Source: Elysia marginata (lineage: Eukaryota > Mollusca > Gastropoda > Plakobranchidae). From it: a stretch of DNA of 24,597 nucleotides. The notes beneath the pieces are model-generated. The model did not search any database. It was not told where the DNA came from and saw only the letters and a program-made list of their open reading frames with translations. Positions 8,363 through 17,162 of this stretch are shown one piece after another (positions within the stretch are counted from its first letter, which is position 1; each line of letters opens with the position of its first letter). The position numbers and the translations under genes were made by a program. Location: assembly GCA_019649035.1 (NCBI GenBank), contig BMAT01007964.1, forward strand, positions 412,163 through 436,759, read 5' to 3'.

Positions 8363-9016
8363 ATGGGACAAAAAGTTAATCCAAATGGATTCCGTTATGG
8401 AATTACAAAAAAACATGAAGCAACTTGATATGCTGATAAAAATGAATATGCAAAATTTCTTCTAGAAGATTCAAAAATTAGAGAGTATGTAGAAAAATTT
8501 ATAAGAGAATATGCTATTGGAAAAGTGGAAATTTTAAGAAATCAAAATGGTCAAGTTTTACTAAAAATTTTCTCAGCCAAGCCAGGAGTTATTTTAGGAG
8601 AAGGTGGCAAAAATGCTCAAGCCTTTTCCAAAAGCATTCAAAAACACACTAGAAATAAAAAACTTAATTTAAATTTAGAAGTTGTTGGTATTGATAAGCC
8701 AGAATTAAATGCAAGACTAGTAGCAGAAGATATTGCTATTAAACTAGAAAATCGTGGTTCATTTAGAGCTGCTCAAAAGTTTGCAATTAGATCTGCTTTA
8801 AGAGCAGGAGCAAAGGGAATTAAAACTCAAGTTTCTGGTCGTTTAAACGGAGCTGACATGGCTAGAGCAGAAGGTTATACTGAAGGAGAAATGAAACTTC
8901 ACACTTTAAGACAAGAAGTAGAATATGCTAAAGCAACAGCAAGAACTACTTATGGAGCTATTGGTGTTAAAGTTTGAATTTCCAAAGGTGAAATTCTTGA
9001 AGGGGGTAGTAAATAA
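8363..9016 (+). CDS. rpsC: 30S ribosomal protein S3
   Basis: S3 of 217 aa (start [14 protein letters not shown]). It lines the mRNA entry channel. An N-terminal KH domain has its GxxG-type loop as G-V-I-L-G-E-G-G-K, with acidic Glu where most S3 proteins have Lys or Arg. The C-terminal domain has the conserved [13 protein letters not shown] and G-A-I-G-V-K-V-W-I. Two Trp codons are TGA. AGGAGA ribosome site upstream; ends in TAATG with rplP. Confidence 0.96.
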
Positions 9017-9432
9017 TGCTGCAACCTAAGAGAACAAAATATAGAAAACCTCATAATATTTATCACGACAAAAGAAAGGCAACTAAAGGAAACAAAATTT
9101 CTTTCGGAGACTTTGGCTTGCAAGCTAAAACTTCAGCCTGAGTTACAGCTCGTCAAATTGAAGCTGCTCGTATTGCCATTACTAGACGTATGGGTAGAGA
9201 AGGTCAAGTTATCATTAGAATTTTTCCTCACTTATCTAAAACATCTAAGCCAATTGGTGTTCGTATGGGTAAAGGAAAAGGTAATCCTGAAAAATGAGTA
9301 GCTGTTGTTAAAGTTGACACTATGATGTTTGAAGTTAAAGGTGTACCAACAGACATTGCTAAAGATGCTTTAAGACTTGGTGGTCACAAATTACCAGTTA
9401 AAGTAAAAATTATTGAGAAGGATGGTAAGTAA
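9016..9432 (+). CDS. rplP: 50S ribosomal protein L16
   Basis: L16 of 138 aa (start [13 protein letters not shown]), positioned near the A-site tRNA elbow. Family signatures are seen: R-I-F-P-H (the K-P-x-T-K-K-P region is changed to S-K-T-S-K-P), R-M-G-K-G-K-G and W-V-A-V-V-K. Trp codons are TGA at conserved positions. Coupled by TAATG to rpsC and rpmC. Confidence 0.96.
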
Positions 9433-9626
9433 TGATAGTTAAAGATTTAGAAACAAAATCAGTCAAAGAATTAAATAATTTAGTTAATGATTTAAAAGCT
9501 GAACTATTTATGCTTAGATTTCAAAACTCAACTGGTCAACTTGACCAACCTCACAAAATTTCCTTAATTAAAAAGGATATCGCTAGAGTATTTACAGTTT
9601 TAAATAACAAAAAGGAAGGTAAATAA
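9432..9626 (+). CDS. rpmC: 50S ribosomal protein L29
   Basis: L29 of 64 aa, a two-helix protein beside L23 at the tunnel exit. Signature [15 protein letters not shown]-x-L-R-F-Q and then [10 protein letters not shown]. No tail, unlike L23 and L24 here. TAATG overlaps on both sides. Confidence 0.95.
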   Translation: MIVKDLETKSVKELNNLVNDLKAELFMLRFQNSTGQLDQPHKISLIKKDIARVFTVLNNKKEGK

Positions 9627-9889
9627 TGGAAAGAACATCAAGAAAAACATTAACTGGTAAAGTTGTTTCAGTTAAAAATGCAAAAACAATTGCTGTTTCT
9701 GTTGACACTTACATTAAGCACCCTCTGTATGGAAAAAGATTCCTTTCAACCAAGAAGTTTGCAGCTCATGATGAAAGTGAAAAGGCCAAATTAGGAGATA
9801 TTGTTCAAATTGCTGAAACTAGACCTTTATCAGCAACTAAAAGATTTAGGCTTGAAAAAATTCTCGAAACAGCAAAGGATGGTAAGTAA
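9626..9889 (+). CDS. rpsQ: 30S ribosomal protein S17
   Basis: S17 of 87 aa, an OB-fold primary 16S rRNA binder. Conserved parts: the opening [10 protein letters not shown] and H-P-L-Y-G-K-R-x-x-x-T-K-K-F-x-A-H-D-E, then [17 protein letters not shown]. The GGAAGG ribosome site lies in the end of rpmC. TAATG with rpmC and with rplN. Confidence 0.96.
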   Translation: MERTSRKTLTGKVVSVKNAKTIAVSVDTYIKHPLYGKRFLSTKKFAAHDESEKAKLGDIVQIAETRPLSATKRFRLEKILETAKDGK

Positions 9890-10257
9890 TGATACAAGAA
9901 TTAACAATTTGTAAAGTTGCTGACAATTCTGGAGCTAAAGAAGTTGGAGTAATTAGAAATCTTGGCGGTTCTGTAAAAAAAACATCAAGAATTGGTGATG
10001 TGGTTGTCGTGTCAGTTAAAAAAGCTATTCCTAACGGTGTAGTTAAAGAAGGTCAAGTAGTTAAGGCTGTTGTGGTAAGAACAAAATACGGGACAAAAAG
10101 AAAAGATGGTTCTTACATTAGATTTGATGACAATGCTGTTGTTATTATCGATGATAAAAAACAACCAAAAGGTACACGTGTATTTGGACCAATTGCTAGA
10201 GAACTTAGAGAAAAAGGATACAATAAAATCCTTTCTCTAGCACCTGAGGTATTGTAG
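9889..10257 (+). CDS. rplN: 50S ribosomal protein L14
   Basis: L14 of 122 aa, the universal length; part of the intersubunit bridge with helix 44. It contains A-D-N-S-G-A-K near the start, the R-x-x-G-x-x-I-R-F-D-D-N-A centre and the end [17 protein letters not shown] with rpsQ; AGGAGA lies at its stop codon for rplX. Confidence 0.97.
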   Translation: MIQELTICKVADNSGAKEVGVIRNLGGSVKKTSRIGDVVVVSVKKAIPNGVVKEGQVVKAVVVRTKYGTKRKDGSYIRFDDNAVVIIDDKKQPKGTRVFGPIARELREKGYNKILSLAPEVL

Positions 10258-10265
10258 GAGATATT

Positions 10266-10721
10266 ATGGCTAAAAAATCAATCAAGAAAAACGATGAAGT
10301 CTTAGTAATTGCCGGATCACATAAAGGCGCTAAGGGCAAAGTTATCAAAGTTTCAAAAGACAAACAAAGAGTTACCATAGACAAAGTTAATATTTCTAAA
10401 AAACACGTAAAACCAACACAACAAAATCCTGATGGTGGCATTCAAGAATTTGAATCTCCTATTCATATTTCCAATGTTAAGTTAGTAGCTAAAGGGAAAG
10501 AAGCTAAAGCTGAGAAAAAAGCTAAAAAAGAAGCAGCCAAAGAAGCTAAGGTAGAAGCTAAAGAAACAAAGAGCGAAAAAACAGCTGCACCAACAAAAGC
10601 AGTTAAAGAAAAAAAAGAGGTTAAAGAAGAAAAAGCTAATAAGCCTCAAAAAACTTCTGAACCAAAAGATGATTCTTCAAAACCCGCTCAAACTAAAGAA
10701 GTTAAAGAAGAGGAGAAATAG
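10266..10721 (+). CDS. rplX: 50S ribosomal protein L24 with a replaced C-terminus
   Basis: The KOW-domain L24 core ([19 protein letters not shown], then [17 protein letters not shown]) ends near residue 77. Standard L24 (about 103 aa) continues with a G-Y/K-V-R-I-A-K-K-S-G-type segment, which I cannot find. Instead about 74 residues of Lys/Glu/Ala-rich low-complexity sequence run to residue 151, richer in Pro, Ser and Thr towards the end. L24 starts 50S assembly and sits at the tunnel exit next to L29 and L23. The tail resembles those on L3 and L23. Confidence 0.95.
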   Translation: MAKKSIKKNDEVLVIAGSHKGAKGKVIKVSKDKQRVTIDKVNISKKHVKPTQQNPDGGIQEFESPIHISNVKLVAKGKEAKAEKKAKKEAAKEAKVEAKETKSEKTAAPTKAVKEKKEVKEEKANKPQKTSEPKDDSSKPAQTKEVKEEEK

Positions 10722-10724
10722 TAT

Positions 10725-11276
10725 ATGGCTAATAAATTACACGAAAAATATAATAATGAAGTAAAAGCTAAATTACAAGAAAAATTTTCTTACTCTTCAC
10801 CAATGCAATTACCTAAAATTGAAAAAATTATTTTAAATATGACAGCGGGCAAGGAAGTTACTAATTCAAAGGCTATTGAAGAAGTAGCTAATGAGTTAAC
10901 AACAATTGCTGGTCAAAAACCAGTCGAAACAAAAGCAAGAAAATCTCTAGCTTCATGAAAATTAAGAGAAGGAATGCCAATGGGTTCAAAAGTTACTTTA
11001 AGAAGAGATTCTATGTGAAACTTTTTACAAAAACTTATTGATGTAGCAATTCCGAGAATTAGAGATTTTAGAGGTCTTAACACAAAAGCTTTTGATGGAA
11101 GAGGAAACTTTTCTTTAGGGATTAAAGAACAAATTATTTTCCCTGAAATTGATTTTGATAAAATTAGAAAAATTAAAGGTCTTGATGTTATTATCGTGAC
11201 ATCGGCCAAAACAGACAAAGAAGCAAGAGAACTACTTACGCTTCTTGGTATGCCATTTAAGAAAGGTAATAATTAA
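10725..11276 (+). CDS. rplE: 50S ribosomal protein L5
   Basis: L5 of 183 aa binds 5S rRNA and the P-site tRNA in the central protuberance. Conserved parts: [23 protein letters not shown] (Trp by TGA), G-x-K-V-T-L-R, I-P-R-I-R-D-F-R-G and [14 protein letters not shown]. Several Trp codons are TGA. GAGGAG upstream; AGGAGG after its stop serves rpsN. Confidence 0.97.
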
Positions 11277-11285
11277 GGAGGACTT

Positions 11286-11471
11286 ATGGCAAGAAAAGCT
11301 TTAAAACAAAAACAAAAAAAACATGCTAAGTTCTCTTCAAGAGAATACACAAGATGTGAATTATGTGGAAGACCACATTCAGTTATGAGAAAATTCAAAA
11401 TTTGTCGTATATGTTTCAGAGATAAAGCACACAAAGGGGAAATCCCTGGTGTAAAGAAAGCGAGTTGATAA
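11286..11471 (+). CDS. rpsN: 30S ribosomal protein S14, zinc-binding type Z
   Basis: A 61-aa type Z S14 with the zinc knuckle Cys24-x-x-Cys27 and Cys40-x-x-Cys43. The C-terminus is K-K-A-S-W, whose last Trp is a TGA codon (11466-11468) followed by TAA. Reading TGA as stop would cut off the conserved final Trp, so this gene is direct evidence for code 4. AGGAGG ribosome site 5 nt before the ATG; rpsH starts 1 nt after the stop. Confidence 0.97.
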
Positions 11472-11472
11472 T

Positions 11473-11871
11473 ATGGGAATTATTACAGATCCAATCGCAG
11501 ATATGTTAGTTAGAATTAAAAATGCTAACCAAAGAAAACATAAATTAGTAGCAATGCCTCATTCTAATAAGAAAGAAGTTATTGCTTCTATTCTTAAAAA
11601 AGAAGGTTTCATTGTTTCTTATGAAACTAAAGGTGAAGGAACTAAAAAAGAATTAGAAGTTACTCTTAAATACAAGGGAGCTCAAAGAGCCATTACTGGT
11701 GTAAAAAGAATTTCTAAACCAGGGCTAAAAGTTTATACTGCAGCTGCTGATGTGCCAAGAGTATTATCAGGATTCGGAACCGCAATTATTTCTACATCAA
11801 ACGGAATGATGACAGATAGAGAAGCAAGAAAGCAAAACGTAGGTGGCGAAGTAATCGCCTACGTTTGATAG
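11473..11871 (+). CDS. rpsH: 30S ribosomal protein S8
   Basis: S8 of 132 aa, a primary 16S rRNA binder in the 30S platform; in E. coli it also represses the spc operon. Starts [18 protein letters not shown] and ends G-G-E-V-I-A-Y-V-W, with the universal final Trp encoded by TGA (11866-11868) before TAG. Also S-T-S-x-G-x-M-T-D-R-E-A-R. Confidence 0.97.
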
Positions 11872-11879
11872 GAGCACAT

Positions 11880-12419
11880 ATGTCTAGAGTCGGAAATAGA
11901 ATTATTGCAATACCTGAAGGTACAAAAGTAACAATCAGTGGTTCAAAAATATCAGTTACTGGTAAACACGGAACACTTGAAAAAGAATTTTCACCACTTA
12001 TCTCAATCTCTGCAACAGAAAATGCTATTACTACTAATCGTGCAAACGAGGAAAAGCATACTAAACAACTTCACGGAACAACTAATTCCTTAATACAAGG
12101 AATGATCACTGGTGTTTCTGAAGGATTTAAAAAAGAAATCGAAATCAAAGGTGTTGGTTATAAAGCAGCACTAAAAGGTAATCAATTAGAAGTTAATGCT
12201 GGTTATTCTCACCCGCATGTACTAAACATTATTGAAGGTGTTAAAGTTGAAGTACCAAAACCAACAGAAATTACTGTTTCAGGTGCTGATAAACAAGCAG
12301 TAGGGCAAATGGCTGCTTTAATTAGAGACATTAGAAGACCTTCTCCTTATTCAGGAAAAGGAATTATGTATAAAGGTGAATACATTAGACGTAAAGAAGG
12401 AAAGGCAGCTACTAAATAG
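11880..12419 (+). CDS. rplF: 50S ribosomal protein L6
   Basis: L6 of 179 aa, with two similar RNA-binding domains near the factor-binding stalk base. Starts [12 protein letters not shown]. The C-terminal signature [14 protein letters not shown] is seen. The ATG at 11880 is chosen over the in-frame ATG at 11865, which lies inside the rpsH end; AGGAG lies 5 nt before 11880 and the family N-terminus begins there. Confidence 0.96.
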   Translation: MSRVGNRIIAIPEGTKVTISGSKISVTGKHGTLEKEFSPLISISATENAITTNRANEEKHTKQLHGTTNSLIQGMITGVSEGFKKEIEIKGVGYKAALKGNQLEVNAGYSHPHVLNIIEGVKVEVPKPTEITVSGADKQAVGQMAALIRDIRRPSPYSGKGIMYKGEYIRRKEGKAATK

Positions 12420-12434
12420 TAGCAAGGTATTATT

Positions 12435-12785
12435 ATGGCAAACATGACAAGAAATGAAGCTAGAAAAAAGAAACACCTAAGAATTAGATCAAAAATTTCT
12501 GGTACTGCAGATATACCTAGACTAAATGTCTTTAAATCTAATAAAAATATTGAAGCCCAAATTATTGATGATGTAGCTGGTAAAACACTTGCTCATTCAT
12601 CAACGCTAAAATTAAAGCTAACTTCTAATAGTAAAGAAAATGCAACTGCTGTTGGCAAAGATTTAGGAAAAAAAGCAGTTGCTGCTGGAATTAAAAAAGT
12701 TGTCTTTGACAGATCAGGATATATTTACCACGGCAAAATTAAAGCACTAGCAGAAGCTGTTAGAGCAGAAGGAGTAAAATTCTAA
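12435..12785 (+). CDS. rplR: 50S ribosomal protein L18
   Basis: L18 of 116 aa, a 5S rRNA binder in the central protuberance. Conserved parts: [34 protein letters not shown] and the end [23 protein letters not shown] overlap with rpsE. Confidence 0.96.
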   Translation: MANMTRNEARKKKHLRIRSKISGTADIPRLNVFKSNKNIEAQIIDDVAGKTLAHSSTLKLKLTSNSKENATAVGKDLGKKAVAAGIKKVVFDRSGYIYHGKIKALAEAVRAEGVKF

Positions 12786-13441
12786 TGACAGAACAAAACA
12801 CAGTAGAAAATAAAAAACCCGAAACTGCAGCAGCTAATGTAAGCGCTACTAAAGAAGTAGCATCTTCACCAGTAAAAAAGGCTGAAGGTAAATTTGAAAG
12901 AAAAAACAATAACCCTAGAAGAAATAACAGAAGAAATAACCGTAGAGGCAAAAGACCTGTTTCTGAATTTGAGGAAAAAGTTATTGATATTGCTCGTGTT
13001 ACTACCGTTGTTAAAGGAGGAAGAAGATTTAGTTTTTCAGCCCTAGTAGTAGTTGGTAACAAAAAAGGTAAAGTTGGTTGAGGACATGGCAAGGCTAATG
13101 AAGTTCCTGATGCAATTAAAAAGGCCATTAAAGATGCTAGAAACAATATGATTGATGCACCTATTATTGAAAATAGAACTGTACCTCATGATCAAACAGG
13201 TAAGTTCTTAGCTTCAGCTGTATTAGTAAAACCTGCACCTAAAGGTAAGGGAGTTATTGCTTCTGGATCAATTCGTTCAGTTGTTGAACTAGCTGGTTAT
13301 AAAGATATTTATACAAAATCTTTAGGATCAAGATCAAAAACTAATTCTGTTAAAGCAACAATTAATGCTTTAGAAAAATTAAGAACTATTGAAGAAATTG
13401 CGAGACTAAGAGATATTGATGTCAAGGACATTAAAGGTTAG
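12785..13441 (+). CDS. rpsE: 30S ribosomal protein S5 with an N-terminal extension
   Basis: S5 of 218 aa against about 165 in Bacillus. Residues 1 to about 57 are a disordered extension: an Ala/Glu/Thr-rich start and then an Arg/Asn cluster ([13 protein letters not shown], about 45-57). The S5 core follows with [24 protein letters not shown] and the C-terminal domain (S-L-G-S-R-S-K-T-N). S5 sits at the mRNA entry channel and affects decoding fidelity. Start coupled to rplR by TAATG. rpmD (L30), next in Bacillus, is absent; rplO follows directly. Confidence 0.95.
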
Positions 13442-13450
13442 GAACAAGTT

Positions 13451-13885
13451 ATGAAATTACATGAATTAAAACCAAATAAAGGTGCTCGTAAAGATAAACA
13501 CAGAAAAGGTAGAGGTCACGCAGCTGGTAAAGGTAAGCAAGCTGGACTTGGTCAATCAGGGCAAAACAAGCGTGGTGGTACAAGACCTGGCTTTGAAGGG
13601 GGACAAAACCCTTGATTTAGAAGATTACCTAAACGTGGGTTTAAAAATGTTAACACTGTTAATTATCAAATTGTAACTCTTGGTCAATTAGATGCTAAGT
13701 TTAAAGATGGTGATAAAGTTAATTTTGAAACTCTTGCTAAAGTAGGACTAGCTAACAGAACACTACCAGTTAAAATTCTTACCAAAGGAACTCTTTCTAA
13801 GAAATTAATTATTAGTGTATCAGCAGCTTCTAAAACAGCTATTGAAGCAATTAATAAAGCTGGCGGAGAATTTAAAACCGCTTAA
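13451..13885 (+). CDS. rplO: 50S ribosomal protein L15
   Basis: L15 of 144 aa. The Gly/Arg/Lys-rich N-terminal arm ([16 protein letters not shown], later [20 protein letters not shown]) threads into 23S rRNA in the family. Trp is TGA. Last gene of the first ribosomal unit: a terminator follows, while in most bacteria secY comes next in the same transcript. Confidence 0.97.
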
Positions 13886-13899
13886 GAAAAAATATATTT

Positions 13900-13918
13900 A
13901 GTGCACTAGGCACTTTTT
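13900..13918 (+). terminator. Terminator after rplO
   Basis: AGTGC-ACTAG-GCACT stem followed by TTTTT. It closes the S10-spc unit before the inserted lipoprotein gene. Confidence 0.75.
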
Positions 13919-14220
13919 ATTTTTATTAAATGAATAAATAGATATTAATAAAGTTTTATTTTTTATATTTTTTTAAGATTAAATTTATTAGCATCTTTTT
14001 TTAATTTTGTACACTTAAAAATAATTAAAATCTCTATAAGTGGCACTATTACTTAGTTATGGAAATCAAAAAATTTTAATAAATTGTTAAAAATGTTATA
14101 ATGTTTTAGTATATATCGATATACAATGACAAAAAATCGCGATTAGAAAATTGTCAAACACAAAAAAAGAAAACATAGTTTTCTAAAAATATAATCCATA
14201 AGATATATGGAAGGAGAAAA
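13919..14220 (+). promoter_or_regulatory. Promoter and structured leader of the lipoprotein gene
   Basis: The 335-base gap after rplO holds the terminator, then a very AT-rich stretch (13919-14093) in which I see nothing definite. An extended -10 box follows, TG-T-TATAAT (14094-14102). From the predicted start near 14109 there is a leader of about 110 nt with successive inverted repeats: GTATAT/ATATAC (14109-14124); TGACAA/TTGTCA (14127-14156) enclosing the 10-nt palindrome AATCGCGATT (14135-14144); AGAAAAC/GTTTTCT (14168-14184); and CCATA/TATGG (14196-14210). The AAGGAG ribosome site follows the last one directly, before the ATG at 14221. Confidence 0.6.
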
Positions 14221-15450
14221 ATGAAAAAATTATTATTATCGCTGGGATCAGTAGCAGCAGCTATTGCACCAGTTACAGCAGTTATTGCTTGTGGTGATAA
14301 AAAAGATGAAGCAACTAAGCTTTTTAATAAATTAGGTATTAAGCTTGGTAAGCAAGATACAACAGGAGTTGTGTTAAGTTTTCCAGCTTCAGTTGGAAAA
14401 GTTGCTGAAGGAAAATACTACTTTGCAGAAGCAGATGTAGCAGCAGGAAAAGAAATTAAGGTTGCTTCAACAACAGCTGGTCAAACAGTTACTCTTAAAG
14501 TTAAAACTGGAAAAGCTTTAACTGCAGCAACAGCAGATGTAGGTCAAAGTTTAGAAGGAACAGGAACTTCAGCAGCAACAGATTATCCTACAGCAACAGT
14601 TGCTACAGCAGCAAAAACAACAGCAGGTGATGCATCTAAATTCTTTTTAAAATATGAAGGAATAACAAGACCGGTAGAAGACTTGACAAATATTAAAGAA
14701 GGTATTGAGCAACTTCTTTCAAGTGAAATTCCAGCATCATTATATAAATCTAAAAAAGATGTTGTTAAACAAGTTGTTAATAAAGCACTTAAAGAAATTG
14801 GTAAAGAAATTACAGATGATAATGCATTTACATTTACTGCGCCAACAATTGAATTTGGTACTTTAACTGCTGGTGCTGTAACTGCAGATACAAATGTTAA
14901 GACATTTGGATTAAAAATTGCTAAACAAGATGCAACTAATGGAGTTGTATTAGCCTTCACAGGAGCAGGAAATGATATTAAAGCTGGTTCATACTACTTT
15001 ACAAAAGATGAATTAAAAGTTGGTAAGGAAATTACAGTACCTAAAACAACTGCTGGTGAAACAGTAACTCTTGTTGTTAAAGCAGCTGATATTATTGGTT
15101 CTACTACAGCAGCTGATGCAAAATCTAATTTAGAAGTTAAAGGTGGTACTGATCTTGTTAGTGGTCTTACTGTAACACCTTCTTCAGTAGGTGCTGCAAC
15201 TAAATTCTTTGCTACAAAAGATAAAGTATCAACAGAATTAGCTGATGCAGCTGCAGTTAATGCAGAAATTTTAAGAGTTGTTAATGATTTACTGAACAAA
15301 GTATACATTGCAAAAGCTGATCTAGTAAAACCTATTAATCAACTTTTAATAGCAACTGCTAAAAAATTAAATGCTAATGGTGATAACTTAACTTTCACTG
15401 AACCAAAAGTTACAATTAATCAATCAAAAATAGTAGATATTGCTCAATAA
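14221..15450 (+). CDS. Surface lipoprotein with two internal repeats, spiralin-like in composition
   Basis: A 409-aa protein. It opens with a lipoprotein signal peptide: M-K-K-L-L-L, a hydrophobic stretch, and lipobox A-V-I-A-C with acylated Cys24. The mature part is two degenerate repeats: about residues 38-212 and 229-400. Each repeat begins with G-[IL]-K-x-x-K-Q-D, runs through Y-Y-F, G-K-E-I and T-T-A-G-[QE]-T-V-T-L, and ends with F-F, a helical stretch and F-T-x-P. Rich in Ala, Thr, Val and Lys; after Met1 there is no Met, no His, no Trp and no Cys except Cys24. Lack of Met, His and Trp is also known for mature spiralin of Spiroplasma, but clear sequence homology is not evident to me. 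It is probably an abundant outer-surface lipoprotein. It has its own promoter and terminator between rplO and secY. Function unknown. Confidence 0.9.
   Translation: MKKLLLSLGSVAAAIAPVTAVIACGDKKDEATKLFNKLGIKLGKQDTTGVVLSFPASVGKVAEGKYYFAEADVAAGKEIKVASTTAGQTVTLKVKTGKALTAATADVGQSLEGTGTSAATDYPTATVATAAKTTAGDASKFFLKYEGITRPVEDLTNIKEGIEQLLSSEIPASLYKSKKDVVKQVVNKALKEIGKEITDDNAFTFTAPTIEFGTLTAGAVTADTNVKTFGLKIAKQDATNGVVLAFTGAGNDIKAGSYYFTKDELKVGKEITVPKTTAGETVTLVVKAADIIGSTTAADAKSNLEVKGGTDLVSGLTVTPSSVGAATKFFATKDKVSTELADAAAVNAEILRVVNDLLNKVYIAKADLVKPINQLLIATAKKLNANGDNLTFTEPKVTINQSKIVDIAQ
14332..15420 (+). repeat. Two-unit internal protein repeat in the lipoprotein gene
   Basis: Unit 1 is about 14332-14857 and unit 2 about 14905-15420, offset by about 573 nt (191 codons). 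Anchor matches at the protein level: G-I-K-L-G-K-Q-D with G-L-K-I-A-K-Q-D; T-T-A-G-Q-T-V-T-L with T-T-A-G-E-T-V-T-L; A-S-K-F-F with A-T-K-F-F; A-F-T-F-T-A-P with N-L-T-F-T-E-P. DNA identity is modest, so this is an old duplication and not a fresh tandem array. Confidence 0.75.
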
Positions 15451-15464
15451 AAATTAGACAATCT

Positions 15465-15488
15465 AAAAGTACCTTCGGGTGCTTTTTT
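15465..15488 (+). terminator. Terminator after the lipoprotein gene
   Basis: AAAAGTACC-TTCG-GGTGCTTTT: a 9-bp stem with one G-T wobble, a UUCG tetraloop and a T-run. Classical strong rho-independent form. Confidence 0.88.
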
Positions 15489-15498
15489 ATTTTACCTT

Positions 15499-15507
15499 TG
15501 GTATAAT
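15499..15507 (+). promoter_or_regulatory. Extended -10 promoter of secY
   Basis: TG-G-TATAAT, with TATAAT (15502-15507) ending 11 nt before the ATG at 15519. Only a weak AGAAG stands between them. The leader would be about 4-5 nt. A separate promoter is needed here because two terminators cut secY off from the ribosomal genes. Confidence 0.6.
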
Positions 15508-15518
15508 ATAGAAGTATT

Positions 15519-17162
15519 ATGAACAATAAAGAAAAAGATTGATTTACAGATAAACCAATTAATAATAAAATTAAGAATAAAAAAACTAAACAAAAGTTTA
15601 GTTTTTCCAAGCTTAATCCTAATAATGTTGATTGAAAAGAAAAAGGTAAGTCTTTATTAAAAGTTACTACAAAAGTAGGAAAAATTATAGGTAAACCTTT
15701 TAAAGTTTTTCAACCACCTGTTCAGGAAAAAAGAAAAAGATGATATTCAAAATCATATGGATTTATTTATGATCAAATAGCTAATGGAGTATTTAAGCTA
15801 GGTCAAGGTGCTTCTTTTCTTTATAGAAAAGTTAGAGATAGAGAACTACTAAGAAAGATTTTTTATACTCTATTACTTATCTTAGTATTTAGAATCGCAG
15901 CTACTATTACTATCCCTGGTATTTATATCCAAAAAAACTTAGCTCAAGATTCAGGATCTTTAATTGGTGTACTTGATATGATGGGAGGAGGAGCTTTAAG
16001 ACAATTTTCAATTGTGGCCCTTGGTATTACTCCTTATATTACTTCTTCTATTATTATGCAGATGCTCCAGTCAGAAGTATTCCCGCCACTATATCGACTT
16101 TCTCGTTCAGGACCACAAGGAAAAAGAAAAATTAATATTATTACTAGAATAGTTACTTTCTTTTTTGCTTACCTCCAAGCTATTACCATTATTCAACAAG
16201 TAACTGGAAATGGTTTTGTTACTTTTGCTAGTGGCCTAAATACATTTGTATTTAAATTCTTTGGCCTGCCTTCTATTTTAATTGCTGGTTCTATGTTTGC
16301 TTTATTTTTAGGAGAACAAATTACTGAAAAAGGAGTTGGTAATGGGACTTCATTAATTATTTTCTCTGGTATTGCAGCTGGTCTTCCTGCTAAATTCAGA
16401 AATGCTTATTTAGAAATAGCAGGTGGTCAAGATGCTTCAGGAACTTTTATTGGTGTTGTCAATTTCATTTTGTATTTATTAGTATTTGTTTTACTAATTT
16501 ATGTAATTGGTTATTTATATAAAGCAGAACGTCATGTGCCAACACAGCAAACAGGTTCAGGTCTTACTACTGATGTTAAACAAATGTCAAAATTACCAAT
16601 CAAATTAAATCCGGCTGGAGTTATGCCTGTTATTTTTGCTTTAACTATTGCTACTATTCCTTTGACTGTCGCTTCCTTTATGAATCACCAAAACTTAACT
16701 AAACAGTGAATAGAAGCAAATATGAAATTAACTGATCCAATTGGTCTTGGTATTTTAATTGTAATTATTTTCTTATTTACAATTGTTATGGCACTAGTAA
16801 TTTTTGCCCCATTTAAAGTTGCTGATCAATTTAAGAAAAATGGAACATTTATACCAGGAATTCGTCCTGGTGATGAAACCGAAGAATATTTAACTGGTGT
16901 AGTTACAAGACTTTCAATTTTCTCTGCTATCTATTTATCTGTTGTTTCTTCTATTGCTTATATTGAACAAATTATGGGTCTTTCTCGTGCAATTACTTTT
17001 TCAGGAACTTCACTAATAATTATGGTTTCAGTTGCAATTGAAACTCTTAGTCAGTTAAAAGCAAGAGAAAGATCAACTAGAATTTCTCGCGCTAAAATTA
17101 AAACAATTTCTTCATCTAAATCTGATAAAGCTGAAGAAAAAGTCAAAGGATTATTATGGTAA
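15519..17162 (+). CDS. secY: Protein translocase subunit SecY with a basic N-terminal extension
   Basis: SecY is the ten-helix channel of the general secretion pathway. The protein is 547 aa against about 430. The normal SecY N-terminus (R-D-R-E-L-L-R-K-I-F-Y-T then TM1) begins near residue 106, so about 95-105 cytoplasmic residues rich in Lys, Arg and aromatics precede it. Core features are present: the plug/TM2 region G-A-L-R-Q-F-S-I-V-A-L-G-I-T-P-Y-I-T-S-S-I-I-M-Q split around 15996-16060, G-N-G-T-S-L-I-I in the TM5 region, and the late cytoplasmic-loop segment I-P-G-I-R-P-G (about 16855). TGA encodes Trp at 15540-15542 and elsewhere. The last codons TTA-TGG-TAA overlap the adk start, where TGG is forced by the shared bases. 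Confidence 0.93.

Noticed and set aside
11865-11879. L6 start at ATG 11865
   Set aside because: It lies within the end of rpsH and before the AGGAG site; the L6 N-terminus begins at 11880.
14583-15308. Antisense open frames within the lipoprotein gene
   Set aside because: Mirror frames of the Ala/Thr/Val-rich coding strand with no start signals or known motifs.
14332-15420. Lipoprotein repeats as a phase-variable tandem array
   Set aside because: Only two divergent units of about 190 codons, no identical short tandem repeats and no homopolymer tract in the promoter typical of phase-variable loci.
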